Origin: Callorhinus ursinus | Taxonomy: Eukaryota > Chordata > Mammalia > Carnivora > Otariidae | Length of the DNA: 64,000 nt | Assembly (NCBI RefSeq): GCF_003265705.1 | Contig: NW_020312968.1 | Span: 9,080,593 to 9,144,592, forward strand | Direction: 5' to 3' | Position numbers and translations under genes: made by a program | Shown here: positions 46,333 to 57,430 of the stretch, piece after piece | Numbering within the stretch: position 1 is the stretch's first letter | Layout: every line of letters begins with the position of its first letter | The notes under the pieces: generated by a model | Told to the model about the DNA's origin: nothing | What the model saw: only the letters and a program-made list of their open reading frames with translations | Database searches by the model: none

Positions 46333-46610
46333 TAAGACTCTGATTATCTGTGACAGAAACCAACTCTCGCCAGTCAAAGGCTTTGAAGAGATTTCATGGG
46401 AAAGGTTTGAGGGTATCCATGGTACTCAATGAAGAGTTGACATCACATGATGACAGGCACTACTGGGCTATAGGAACAAGTGGGACCAGAGCTGTAAGTG
46501 GCCCTGAGGACCCATCTCTGTGTCTTCACGCTCTCCTCTCTGCATGCTCCTTTTCTCATTGTTGTTGGATCCACCTGCTAGAAGAATGACACCCAGTTCC
46601 CCTCACTTTT
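46333..46610 (+). repeat. Possible ancient interspersed repeat, family not named
   Basis: 'ctgattatctgtgacagaaa' followed by 'ccaactctcgccagtcaaag' resembles a dispersed mammalian repeat whose sense strand begins with a 'gtgacagaaacccaactc'-type word. A similar start occurs near 63525 and 63855. Confidence 0.35.
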
Positions 46611-47895
46611 ACATCTGTGGTTCCAGGCCCTATAAAGAGACTTAGCCTAACTAGCTCTTAGTCCCAAATCCAAAATCCCAGGGAAGGGTATTTTTGTTAA
46701 GTTCCCATCTCACTGATGAAGTATGGCTGGGAAGGCATAGTTAAACTGTATAACATGGCTGTGCCCAGTGCAATGATGAGTATATGCTATTGAAGGGCAG
46801 ACAGTTATCAAAATTTCCTAGGTCCAGAATAGCCATAAGCCTGCTAACACCTTAGCAGATGGGCTGCAGAGTGGAAGGCAGTGGGCTGAGAGAGTGTTCA
46901 ACCACCCTCATCCTTGATAAATGCTGTCACAGGCTCAAGGGAAAGGGGTTGTGCAGGGAGCAGTGAGCTCGAGAGTGGAAACACAGGTTAATCAAAAGCC
47001 TGTCTCACCAACCAAGTGAATCCACCAATAATGAGGCGAGGTAAGGGTCTCCTAGTCCTCAGATCTCTTTAGACCAGTTTTTGTGTCATAGGGCAATTCT
47101 AGCAAGAGACTAGTGAGAGGAAAGAGAAAAAACAGGGTTCCTACAACATTAAGCAAGTCCAGAGGCCAAGATTAAAAGGAAATAATAATAACACCCAGAG
47201 AGACCCTGGACCGTAACATTTCCAAGATAGAATGCAACCAATAAGCCCAATAAGAAAGTTCAGGTACCTCCAAGGCATCTTATTTGATAATTAGGCAGAG
47301 AAATGCAGTTGACCACAGGAGGTGAAAGGAAGAGTATAAAACTATTGTTAAGAATCAAAGCTAAACCCCACATCACTTATGGCCTGTTTCTGGTAAAATG
47401 TTTCTCCTGTTTGTTCATCAATTCTGAATGTTAAATAAGTCTTTCCAGCAGTGGTTCCAGGGTGCTGGAGCAATGCATCTCAGACAGGAGCTGAAAAATG
47501 AGGGCTGCAAAGTTCAGGGAATAATAGAAAATTAGATCTTAACTGAGCTGCTGTAAATATCACAGGCAGAAAACAGAGCACATCAGCACACCGGGCTGGC
47601 AGTGAGGGTAATGAATTCCTCCTCTCCATACAAAATGATCAGTGGTGTGTAATAGGGTATTCTGAGGTATGGCTGCGAAGACGTGGTGAGGAGAGACAGA
47701 GAAAGGAAAACAAATGGTGTTTAGAAATTAAAATATCTCTTGAGTCAAAAGCACATTTTCTCAGCCAAAGCCAACAATCCAGCTCAAATGACCCTCTTGC
47801 AGTAATTCACCTAATGAAAAATTCTACAGCCCATCAGCTGTAGCTCTTTTGGGCACTCAGCATTTTAGGGTATCTGTAGTTCTCCGTGGGCACAT
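46611..47895. other. No recognised repeat; possible conserved non-coding stretch
   Basis: No gene or repeat recognised. 47480-47640 and 47740-47860 are free of obvious repeat debris. Constraint cannot be judged from one sequence. Confidence 0.35.
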
Positions 47896-47980
47896 CTTAT
47901 CTCTGCAATGAGATTATAAACTCCTGGAAGGCAAGAGAGGACTTGTTTCTTTTGTTCATCTTTGTATGCCACAGGACCTC
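47896..47980 (+). repeat. L2 LINE 3' end fragment
   Basis: 'ataaactcctggaaggcaag', 'tgttcatctttgtatgccac' match the sense L2 3' end. About 80 bp. Confidence 0.6.
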
Positions 47981-48084
47981 CAGAAAAACTCATAATTATT
48001 CACTGCCTCCAAGGCGTAGTGCACTGTTGTCATGTGGGATCCTAGGGGGTGCTCCCAAACACCCTGCAAGGTGAGTAAGGCCAG

Positions 48085-48215
48085 CTGTATCACCAAAGAA
48101 GAGAATGAAGCTTTGAACAGTAACCTGCCTAAATTCACATCCCCACAGAGCGGAGATTGGAACCCACGTCTGCTTAATTCCAACGGCCTATGCTCTTCCC
48201 TTCTTGCCACACTGC
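48085..48215 (-). repeat. MIR relic
   Basis: Antisense MIR part: 'aacctgcctaaattcacatc', 'gattggaacccacgtctgc', 'caacggcctatgctcttcc'. Confidence 0.6.
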
Positions 48216-48264
48216 GCTCTTGGCAAGTAGCAATCAGATTACCCAATAATCATGCAGATAACAC

Positions 48265-48440
48265 TAATAATAACTACTTTCATCTAGAACTTTCTCAGAG
48301 CCAGGTCTTCGTTAGATGCTTTATATGTATTATTATAATTAACCATCATTATAGCCTGAGAGTTTGGTAATATTATTCCTGTTTAATAGATAAGAAAACT
48401 TAGACACAGAGAGGTTAATAAAAAAATTGCCTGAATCTTA
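48265..48440 (-). repeat. MIR relic
   Basis: Antisense MIR: 'gatgctttatatgtattatt', 'attattcctgtttaatagat', 'aagaaaacttagacacagag', 'aggttaataaaaaaattgcc'. Confidence 0.75.
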
Positions 48441-48492
48441 TAGTATGTGTGTGCTCCTAATCATTATCCTATATCAGTTTCAACATATACCA

Positions 48493-48493
<1 letters not shown>

Positions 48494-48523
<30 letters not shown>
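48494..48523. repeat. (AC)n microsatellite
   Basis: About 14-15 AC units between two MIR-like relics. Confidence 0.95.
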
Positions 48524-48524
<1 letters not shown>

Positions 48525-48526
<2 letters not shown>

Positions 48527-48625
48527 CAGCCAACATGTTTTGAGCAACTACTCTGCACCAGGCTCTGTGAATTTTCTAATTTTATCCTCATTACAACTCT
48601 CAGGGCAAAGCAAGTGTTTAGTATA
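48525..48625 (-). repeat. MIR fragment
   Basis: Antisense MIR 3' end: 'gagcaactactctgcaccag', 'ttttatcctcattacaactc'. Truncated. Confidence 0.55.
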
Positions 48626-49109
48626 TTGTGGACCAACTGAACAATTGAAGGTAAAAATAGAGCTACAACTATCACCAATTGCTAATGCAAGACAGATCCA
48701 GAAACTCCTCCGTGTTTGCATAGCAACACCGTAGGTCCCAAACTATGGAGGGCCAGCAAAAATGAGGGAATATCAGAAATATAAGAGCAAGTTAGACAGT
48801 AGAAAGATTTTAGTTTGAAGATAAGTGTTGTAAAAGATCCAGTATGAAACAGGCCTCCTTTGTTGTGAAAGCATCTTAAATGAACCATGCCAGAAAATCA
48901 GCATTCACAAATAAGACAGGCAGAAGCCTCTGACTTTGTTTCGATTTTATATCAGAAACACGGCCCTCCTAAGCTGATGACAAATCTATGGGATATACCC
49001 AGATGAATCAGCTTATGATATGGTAGGCTTGGAAGCGCAGAGAGTGCTAGACAAAAATAAAACTGCCTTGGTCCTACTTCCGGCTTTACCAGCTCTCTCG
49101 GTCACTTGT
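48626..49109. other. No recognisable feature
   Basis: Nothing recognised. Confidence 0.45.
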
Positions 49110-49500
49110 GCTGTCCACCAGGTGTTCTCTGTCACCTTTGAGGTTAGGCATGGTTATATGACTTACTTTGGCCAATGAAATATGACCAGCAGGGATGGTA
49201 AATTAAATCTTAGTGGTAAACTAAATTTAATTTAATAGTAAATTAAATTTTTTCAGGCAAAAGCATTAGAATCATGCATGGTTTGCAATGCCCTCTCCTC
49301 TTCTGTTATGAAGACAGATGATATTCTAGAAGGTGTTTTCTATCACTCTGCATCCCTAAGTAAGAATGACATGGAATAGAGTACCTAGCTAACCCATAGT
49401 GGAAACATAGCTTGAATGAGAAATAAATATGTTGTCTTAAGCCATGAAATTTTGTTGTTTGTTACTGTAGTATAACTTAGCCCAACCTGATTGATATACC
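49110..49500 (+). repeat. Ancient interspersed repeat, family not named
   Basis: 'ttggccaatgaaatatgacc' near the start and 'gagaaataaatatgttgtct' plus 'ttgtttgttactgtagtata' near the end match the layout of a common old mammalian repeat (AATAAA-type signal followed by 'gttttaagcca'-like sequence). The class is uncertain. Inner 49200-49255 carries a local duplication of 'aaattaaat' words. Confidence 0.5.
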
Positions 49501-49800
49501 AATTAATAAGCTGTGTGACCTTGGATCGGTCCTTTTACGTGCCTGGGAATCAGCTTCCTTACCTGTAAACCTAAGGGATTAGCCTAGAACAGAAAGATTT
49601 AATCTGGGGGCCCAGGAGTGGGCTTCAAGATGACAATGAACCCCCAAAATTATAGGTAGTATTTTGTATGCATATATACATGTGTGTTTGTGAGAGAGAG
49701 AGAGAGAAAATTCACATTTTTCTGAAGAGAGAGTTCATAACTTTTTCAAATTTTAAGAAGGTCTATGTTACTCAAAATGAGATTAAGAACGTGAATTATC
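49501..49800 (+). repeat. MIR fragment followed by a possible hAT relic
   Basis: 49503-49600 is MIR-like ('gctgtgtgaccttggatcgg', 'cagcttccttacctgtaaac'). 49605-49790 ('gggggcccaggagtgggc', 'gagagagttcataacttttt', 'aagaaggtctatgttactc') resembles an old hAT-type non-autonomous element. A (GA)n tract lies at 49690-49709. Confidence 0.45.
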
Positions 49801-50254
49801 TCTAAACCCATTTCTAGCTCCAGTGTGCTTTTTAGCATCTAAAGTAGAGAAAAAATAGCTAATTAGGTTCCTATCTGATCTGGTATTTCAGGACTTGCCT
49901 TGAGTCAGATTTTATTAAGGTTGTTTTCAAATAATTAAGTTTAAGAGTTCGGCTTAATAGGATTGCAAATATCAAAATCTCAGGAGGTACTCCTGAGTGA
50001 AAAGAGGGGGTTCAGAGCAGTTCTTTCCAACCCAAAGAAGAAAAGATTCTTCAAAAATTGAAAATGAGTTCCCACATCCCTTTTGGTGGGTGGAACGGAA
50101 TGCGACCCATAGAAAGCTGTGAAGAAAAAAGGGTCATTCTTCCAAAACTACATCCTCAAATAAGAGTTAACACCTGAAAGGCCAGAGTGTGATACTTTAG
50201 CAGTAGGCAATGGGCTGTCTTAAATATGGAGATGGCTGGGTGAACTACACTAGT
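49801..50254. other. No recognisable feature
   Basis: Nothing recognised. Confidence 0.45.
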
Positions 50255-50359
50255 AGAGAGAGCCTGAGGTTTATAGACGGACAAGCTGGATTCAACATGC
50301 TCTTTGCTGGGCCACCGTTTTCTCATCTATAAAATAAGGACAATAACACTCAGCTGTAA
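50255..50359 (+). repeat. MIR fragment
   Basis: Sense MIR: 'acaagctggattcaacatg', 'ttttctcatctataaaataa', 'ggacaataacactcagc'. Confidence 0.65.
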
Positions 50360-50870
50360 CAGGGAGGGTCCCAGCAGCAAATAGGTAATGGACTCAAACA
50401 GGGTAATTAAGGAGGGTTTAATGGGGACGATTTGTAAAGATCAGCTCAGGGTTCAGAGAAATCAGCAAGGCATGCTGAAACACTCTGGGAAGGGTTAAAG
50501 CAGGGAACACTTTGTCACTCCCAAATCTGAAGGGACAAGGAGAGAGGACAGTTACCATAAAAAGGAGAGCTTAGCTGTGGCTGGTGTAGCTATAGCCGTC
50601 GGAAAGGTCTACTACACAGCAGGCATTGTGGCCTTCCAAGAGATACACAGAGGTGCTGATCCAAGGCCCGGCAAAGAGGGAGTCACCTCACCCTCCTACT
50701 TTCTGTGGGAGCTCCCCATTGGCCACGAAGAAACCAATGGGCAAGGAAGCCCATTGATATGGTCCATTGAAAGTCTCCTGAGGGCAGAGAGAAGGGTAGA
50801 GAAAGGTAGAGAGAAGATATGGGAGGCAAATGAGCATTCCAGCTCTTGGGTCATTGTAAAGATTCAAAGA
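50360..50870 (+). repeat. Possible ancient repeat, family not named
   Basis: 'ctactttctgtgggagctcc', 'ccattggccacgaagaaacc', 'gggcaaggaagcccattgat' and 'gagagaagggtagagaaagg' resemble a dispersed mammalian repeat I cannot name. The open frame through it (101 residues) has no protein signature. Confidence 0.4.
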
Positions 50871-52196
50871 CATAACATTTAGAAGTATATAAATTGTATA
50901 TGAGCTACAATTTACTCTTTCTGTGAATCAATACCTCAGATCCTTTGCTAAAAAAAAGGATTCTGATAGGTTTATATAGGGAGTGAGTCCATAGCCCCTG
51001 AGAGAGTGGGGAGAGGACACATGGACAGAGATCCTGGCCTCAGAATGAAGCCACTGTGCTTGGGGAGGTGGGATTTGGAGAGCTGCCTCTGAGTGCCTCG
51101 GCTCAGGGCGAACTGGCATATTTTGCTGCAAGGACAGAGTCTCTGAGACTGCTACTCCTTAGAGTACCAAGACACCAAGTCCTTCTGTGGCTCTTCGTGC
51201 TGCAGTCCCCAGCAGTTCCTGTTTTCTGGCTGCTTAGGAGATACCTTTCTAAGCAACAAGTCTAGACTTGACTAAGCTTCATATGCACGTATCAGGAGGT
51301 ATATTTCCTGATGTACACATAGATGCCAAAATACAGACTTCCTGTCCAAAATGCAGCCTTGCAATGTTTGGACTGTGTGGTGTGCCATGTGAGTTGTCAT
51401 ATTACATTATATTGAAGCTTGTTCACTCATAACAGGCATAGAGGTACTTAGCTCAAGAGTGATATGCAAAACACGAACAGGCTTTGGGTAATCATTTTCT
51501 CACTGTACTCTGCAAAGGCAGCTTTCCCCAGAGAAAGATCAATGGACTATAATATCAGGTGATTGTAACTTTTCTACTGAAAGTCCTAACCAGAAGAGAG
51601 ACAGCCCATGTTCTGATCTACTCAGCTTCCCCTCTTCCTTCTTCTTGGAGAAGATGCCTTTCCTTCATTGGGTAAGTTCTGGGATGGACTGTGAACATGT
51701 GACCTGAGCTGGACCAGGTCAGATTCTTTCCCCTAGAATGTGAAGTTTCAGGGGAGTGACCCAAGTTTGGAAAAAATCACTGAAACTAATCAATCCCATT
51801 GGTGGCACCCCCCCCCCCAAGACTGCTCATTTATTCCTGCTTCCTACAGATCCCCAAAGAAGCCCAGACTCCCATTTTGTTGAAGTACATGCCAGGAAAG
51901 GATACAGTTGAGTGAGTGGGTCCTAGTTCTTCATAGAGGCATGGCTGAGGTTTAGAGAACCGAATATCCCACATGAAGGGGAATCCCACCTTTACACTTT
52001 TAGACTGCAGTGAGGAGAAGGTCTTCATTCAAGAGTCTAACTATGGCCATATAAAAAAGTTTTGCTTCTCCACAGTGCTATAATTCTTTTAGGCTTTCAA
52101 TGAGCCTAGAATAGACTCTGCCATGCCATATCATTGTTGGTCAAAACCCACCTCCATTCCTTGTGACCAAGCATCTTGATAGGCACAGCTGGTGAG
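50871..52196. other. No recognisable feature
   Basis: A C-run at 51811-51819. 51660-51760 may be an old DNA-transposon relic, not assignable. Confidence 0.4.
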
Positions 52197-52423
52197 TTCT
52201 AGTTCCTCCATGGGCGCCTGGGTGGCTCAGTTGTTAAGCATCTGCCTTCGGCTCAGGTCGTGATCCCAGGGTCCTGGGATCGAGCCCCGCGTTGGGCTCC
52301 CTGCTCAGCAGGAAGCCTGCTTCTCCCTCTCCCACTCCCCCTGCTTGTGTTCCCTCTCTCATTGTGTCTCTCTCTGTCAAATAAATAAATAAAATCTTTA
52401 AAAAAAAATTCTAGTTCCTCCAT
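52197..52423 (+). mobile_element. Young-looking CAN-SINE, exact 15-bp duplication
   Basis: Core 52212-52408: 'gggcgcctgggtggctcag', 'catctgccttcggctcagg', 'gatcccagggtcctgggatc', CT-rich body and 'aaataaataaataaaatc' tail. This is the cleanest full copy in the window. Flanks 'ttctagttcctccat' at 52197-52211 and 52409-52423 are identical. The A-box-like 'tggctcagttg' and B-box-like 'gggatcgagccc' words are intact. Confidence 0.97.
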
Positions 52424-52489
52424 AATCTCAGTCTGATTTCCTTTCTTTCTTATTACCTACTATTTCCTTTCACTATGCAACAGGACTAT

Positions 52490-52665
52490 TAGGGAGAAAA
52501 TACATTATCCCTAATCCTCTTAGCATATCACCAAGGTAAGTATGATTTTCCCATTTTAGGGATGAAGGAATGAATACTCAGGTAAGAAATCAGGGCTCTC
52601 TGCAGAACAGGAATTCAAATCCGGGCCTTTCTGACTTGGGGGTCCGCACCCCTGTCCTGTCCCGT
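52490..52665 (-). repeat. MIR relic
   Basis: Antisense MIR: 'gtaagtatgattttcccatt', 'ttagggatgaaggaatgaat', 'caggaattcaaatccgggcc'. Confidence 0.65.
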
Positions 52666-53081
52666 CCTGCCCGTCTCTGATCCCGATTCTGATTCTAATT
52701 ATACTGTGTTCTTGGATAAGTCACTCACTTTTCTTTGGCTCCCTTGTAAGCATATAATCATATCTTTCCACAAGATTTCTGGGACAAGATGGATAGCAAA
52801 TAGATGAGCATATTAGGTTAGGTGAGAGAGTGGTTTCTGAGGGCTAAAACTATGTATGCTCCTATTCTTCTTGCATTTTGCAATGGCTACAAAAAAAAAA
52901 AAGACAAACATTCTATCTTTGGGTTGGAACTAGAAATTCCCCTACCCACTCTAAGCCAATGAAAAACCCCAGCTGGAACCATATCTAGCCATCTTATCTG
53001 TGAATTTTTGTATTTCCTTGTACATTTGCTCTCCAAAGCTTAGTTTGAAGGTCTCAGTGGCAGCTTCTGTTTTCAAATTAT
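52666..53081. other. No recognisable feature
   Basis: A 12-A run near 52891-52902; otherwise nothing. Confidence 0.45.
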
Positions 53082-53330
53082 AGACAGACCTCAGAGATAT
53101 TGCAGGTTCGGTTTCAGACCACCACAGGAAAACGTTGAATGATTTTTTTGTTTCCCAGTGCCTACCAAAGTTATGTTTACAATGTACTGTGGTCTATTAA
53201 GTGTGCAAAAGATCTTTAAAAATGTACATACCTTAATTTAAAAATACTGTTGTCCCAGAGACACTAAGTGAGCAAATACTGTTGGAGAAATGGAGCCAAT
53301 AGAATAAATAGCTTCTGTGACCCAGAAGCC
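53082..53330 (+). mobile_element. Internally deleted Tigger-like DNA transposon
   Basis: Left end 'cagacctcagagatattgc', 'aggttcggtttcagaccacc', then 'tttcccagtgcctaccaaag', 'tgtggtctattaagtgtgc', 'aatgtacataccttaattta'. It jumps to a right-end block 'tgagcaaatactgttggag' and 'aaatggagccaatag'. This matches a pogo/Tigger element with its transposase region removed, that is, a non-autonomous derivative. The right terminal repeat is not recognisable. Confidence 0.8.
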
Positions 53331-55621
53331 AAGCTGCAACACAGAACCTGTCCTTTAGGGAACAAAATCTTAAATCAAGCAACCCTGCAAGAGAAGCCCT
53401 TCCCCCACCACCTAAGTATTGGTTTTCATCTCAAACAAAGGAAATAATTGGATTTCTGCACTGAGCTCCGTGATCTACTGCTGCCAACTGCATGGCCTTA
53501 AAACTATTAACTCCTTGCGGGACATTTTGCCTCCGCGGGAGGAAGAAGGAAAAAGGAGAAACACAACACGCAGGGCCAAGGGAAAGGGAAACACTTAAGT
53601 GATGCAATGTAAATTCCACTGACATGGTATCCATCGCAACGGTCTTGAAATTATGGCCCGACATTTAAGGATAAAAGCCAGAGAACCTGGAATAGAACAG
53701 ATTTCCGCCTTCCAAGGGCAAACCCATACATTACCCAGCGGTTGCAGGGAGAGATCTGGAATTCCACCAGAGAGAAGACGAAAGCAGCCTCTTCACTTCC
53801 TCTGCCTATATTTGCTCTCCATTTAACGAGGCTTTAAATGTTCATGAGATCTTCCTGGGTCAATGTAAATCAAGCCTACTGCAGAAAAGGTAGGGGCTGG
53901 GAAAATGCAAAGGCAGCTACAACCCAGCCTCTGCCCCTGGAAGCCTCCAATAGGGCACTTTGAATTCATTAATTAAAAGAGTTATAGGGAAGTAGAAAAT
54001 ACAGATTGATAAATAGGGGTAAACGGAATATATCCCTGTCCATAAGATTGTATAAGGACCCTCACCAGGCACCTCATCGATGTTATTTGTGGTTTTCTTA
54101 CATATGAACACAAGGCTCAATAAAAATGAACTCTTCTGTTAAATGATTTTTAAGACTCAGTCAGACTTGAGGTTGATGAGAAAACTTCCAAGGGTGTGAC
54201 TAGTTACGGTGTCACTCCAAATTTTTTGATGTCTCCCCTATGCAATACACGCTTGAGATCGTGGAGGCTGGGACTTCTCTCTCTAATGGGACTAACCCAG
54301 GCATAACCAAACAAAAGTCAAAGTTTGAGCAAAATAACTAAAGTTTTAAAAATATCTTTGAGAGTCTCCCATTCTTCTGACCCAAACTTTTCTGCATATT
54401 CCTTCAAATTTAGAAACAGCATCTTGTCACTTGTTTCAAACATTATTTTTCAACCACTTTTGGTTAAAACAATTGAGGTTAGCACCTCTGTTTGAACAGC
54501 TGCTCTCCATTAGCAGACGAACTATTCCTCTCTGCATCAGGGGGGATCCTGCAAAACAGGCTCACATCCCCATTTCCCTTCGATCTGAATTAGCTGACCT
54601 TGGCCTTGCACACTTCTGCTCTACTCTTCCTTCTAATCTTCTAAAAGAATTTTCAAAAGAGATTTCCTTAGGGAGGTTTTCACAAGGAACATGGGTTTGC
54701 CTTGCCACCCTCTTGGAGTTTTAATATTTGAATTTAAGGAATTTTGGAGGAAGGGGCTTATAAGTTGGAAAAGAACTTGGAAGCCAGCCTCCAAGTGACT
54801 GCTCCATATTACGTTAGTAAGCACCAGTCACTGTTAGGGATTTATCATAATCACTTTGAAAAGAAAGAACCACAAAAGTCGAATGTTAGCCAGGAAATAA
54901 GTAGGTTACATTTGGGCAGATGGTTAATATTAGGGGGAAGGATATCCAGATTCATGATTTTCTTTTTCCTTAACAGTAATATCAACAAAACAAGGCAACC
55001 TTTTTTCGGGCATTTGAGGTGAGGAACTCATGGTGTTCATATTTAGGCTTAGCGCATGGCTAATTTCTATCAGTCAAGTACTGTTTATTGACCATTGCCG
55101 CATGGCTAGATTGTTTATGTGATGAGACACATTTTCTGCTTAATGGGTTGTTTTATTCAAATGCTGCCTTCCACATTCATCAGGGTTGTTAAAATTATTT
55201 CTTGAGTCCAGCAAAGCGAAGCATTCCACTTGGGATTGCACTTTTCTCTCCAAAGCTAATTAACGTTTTTAAAAATGTCCCCTCTGGGTTATAACCATGA
55301 ATAGTTAAATACAGTGTTAGGCTGATAGTACTCTTCTTATCCCAGGCTCCTAATCTGCTAGTTGATGCAATAGCTCACATCTGCCGAAGGAGTGAAGAGC
55401 ACTTCCATAATATTCTTTGCTTTCTCCCCTCTGTGGGTATTTGGGTTAGCGTAGAAAGTGGAGGCCTCACTATGCAGAAGGGGAGGGAAAAAACTCAATC
55501 TTCCTTCCACCTCTGCACTGACTTTCAAGCCTGACTCCTACTGAAAGGCATTTTTAATGCCATTTGTTTATTTAGATTTGCCAAGTGATAGACAATTTCT
55601 CCCAAAAGTTGCATTAAAAGG
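53331..55621. other. No recognised repeat; possible conserved non-coding stretch
   Basis: Over 2 kb with no repeat or exon recognised. 55020-55400 contains an ATTA-rich homeodomain-type word ('agctaattaacg' near 55255-55266) and looks repeat-free. Constraint is only a guess. Confidence 0.35.
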
Positions 55622-55855
55622 TTATCATCCAGGAGGCGCCTGGGTGGCTCAGTCAGTTAAGCATCTGCCTTCGGCTCAGGTCATGATCCCGGGGTCCTGG
55701 GATCGAGCCCCGCATCGGGCTCCCTGCTCAGCGGGGGTCTGCTTCTCCCTCTCTTTCTGCCACTCCCCCTGCTTGTGCTCCCTCTCTTGCTGTGTCTCTA
55801 TCAAATAAATAAATAAATAAAATCTTTAAAAAAAAAAAGTTTATCATCCAGGAGG
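55622..55855 (+). mobile_element. CAN-SINE, exact duplication
   Basis: Core 55636-55840: 'ggcgcctgggtggctcagtc', 'ctgccttcggctcagg', 'gggatcgagccccgcatcgg', CT body, 'aaataaataaataaaatct' tail. Flanks 'ttatcatccaggagg' at 55622-55636 and 55841-55855 are identical. Confidence 0.97.
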
Positions 55856-56344
55856 CCACGAAGCATTAAACCACTCAAATTCATTAGCCACCTCTACGTG
55901 GATGGAGTCCAATCCTATATGCCATGAATACCCATAACCCACACTATCCACTTTGGAAAAATGCAAACAGCACCCCTATGGCTACCCAGAGAAGCAACAT
56001 TTTTAGTGCAACACATCCTTCAAATGGAAGTCAACATCTTTATCTGTGTTCAACTTAAGGGAGACTGATGAGTTCCCATGCAACTGAAATCACCTACAGA
56101 GAGACACTGAGATTTAAAGGATTTAAATGGTAATTTTGTCTACATTAGATTTCTGCCTTAGTGTCTTTGGAAACTCACCCCAAATAACTTGCAACCTCAC
56201 TGTACCCCAACACTGAATGCCTTGTCTTCTGAGACTAATGGACTTTCCCACCCAGCTCCCCTTTTACATCCTGGGTGCCACCATTTCCCTCATAACGAAT
56301 GCTTGGACACTTGGAATCATCACTAACTTAACCTACTCCTTTAT
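55856..56344. other. No recognisable feature
   Basis: Nothing recognised. Confidence 0.45.
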
Positions 56345-56600
56345 CAACAATATGCAGTTTTGGAGCACATGCTTCATGCAAGGGACTGTACCAGACGTTG
56401 TGGGGAATAAAAAGAAATATGGAAAACAGTCCTGACCTCAATAAGCTGACATTGAGCTCAGTGAGACATGTGTACAAAAGGAAAGGTAATTAAGGAAATA
56501 CAATGTAAGAACAAAATGGCTATGGAGGTCACTCTGGGCACAGGTGAAGGAAGACCTCGGGCAACAAGGCAAACCAAGGTGAGCAGACACAGTCCTGTGA
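56345..56600 (-). repeat. L2 LINE relic
   Basis: Antisense L2 3' end: 'ttggagcacatgcttcatgc', 'agacgttgtggggaataaaa', 'cagtcctgacctcaataagc'. The right part to 56600 is weak. Confidence 0.6.
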
Positions 56601-56764
56601 CCTTGATGGAAGCTAAGGGCAGATCTCCCAAGAGAGGACAGGTAAGAACCAGTTCGAGTCCAGGTAAGCAATAAAGCCTCTGGATTTTGCCTTCACACTC
56701 CATGTAGCCAGTCCTTCTTTCAAGAGTGTTTACTGCCCACATATTCCAGGTTTGGACTATACCA

Positions 56765-56995
56765 CTAGCTACTTGCTAGTACTTGTTGAGTGCCACTGTA
56801 TGCCAGGGACTGTTCTATGTACTTCATACATTTTAATTATTTAATCCTCAAACAACTTTATGAAGTACATACTATTTTTATGTATACTTTACAGATGAGG
56901 GAAACAGGAACAGAGAGGTAAAGAATCTTGCCTGAAGTTAAACGTCTAGTAAACCGAAGACCAGAATTCCATCCCAGCCCTACTTTTCCATCACA
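56765..56995 (-). repeat. MIR relic
   Basis: Antisense MIR, nearly full length: 'cttgttgagtgccactgtat', 'gccagggactgttctatgta', 'cagatgagggaaacagga', 'agaatcttgcctgaagttaa', 'agaccagaattccatccc'. Confidence 0.88.
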
Positions 56996-57011
56996 TTGCG
57001 TCTGCATCATT

Positions 57012-57430
57012 TAAAATACCAGATCTAGGGGCACCTGGGTGGTGCAATAGGCTAAGCCTCTAGTTTTGGCTCAGGTCATGATCTCATGGGTGGTGGGACT
57101 GAGCACCACTTCAGGCTCCCCACTCGATGGGGCATCTCCTTGGGGTTCTCGCCCTCTGCCCTTCCCCCCACTCTCTCTCTCTCTAAATTAAATTTAAAAT
57201 AAATAAATAAATACATATTTATTTTAGAGAAAGAGAGAGCCCATGAGCAGGGGGAGAGGCAGAGGGAGAGGGAGAGAGCTCAAGCAGACTTTGTGCTAAG
57301 CAGAGAGCCCGACACGGGGCTTGATCCCAGGACCCTGAGACCATGATCTGAACCAAAATCAAGAGCCAGACACTTAACTAACTGAGCCACCCAGGCACCC
57401 CAATAAATAAATCTTAAAAAAAATACCAGC
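57012..57430 (+). mobile_element. CAN-SINE with a second SINE nested in its tail
   Basis: Outer sense SINE: head 'ggggcacctgggtggtgcaa' at 57027, 'ggctcaggtcatgatctcat', CT-rich body to 57180 and an A/T tail that resumes after the inner element as 'aataaataaatcttaaaaa' (57402-57420). Flanks 'aaaataccagatcta' and 'aaaataccagctcta' differ by one base. An older subtype by sequence. Confidence 0.9.
57214..57401 (-). mobile_element. CAN-SINE nested in the tail of another SINE
   Basis: Antisense SINE: 'catatttattttagagaaag', GA block, 'gggcttgatcccaggaccct', 'atcaagagccagacacttaa', 'gagccacccaggcacccc'. Both ends border the outer SINE's AAATAAATAAAT tail, so the duplication is made of tail repeats and cannot be sized exactly. 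Confidence 0.93.
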
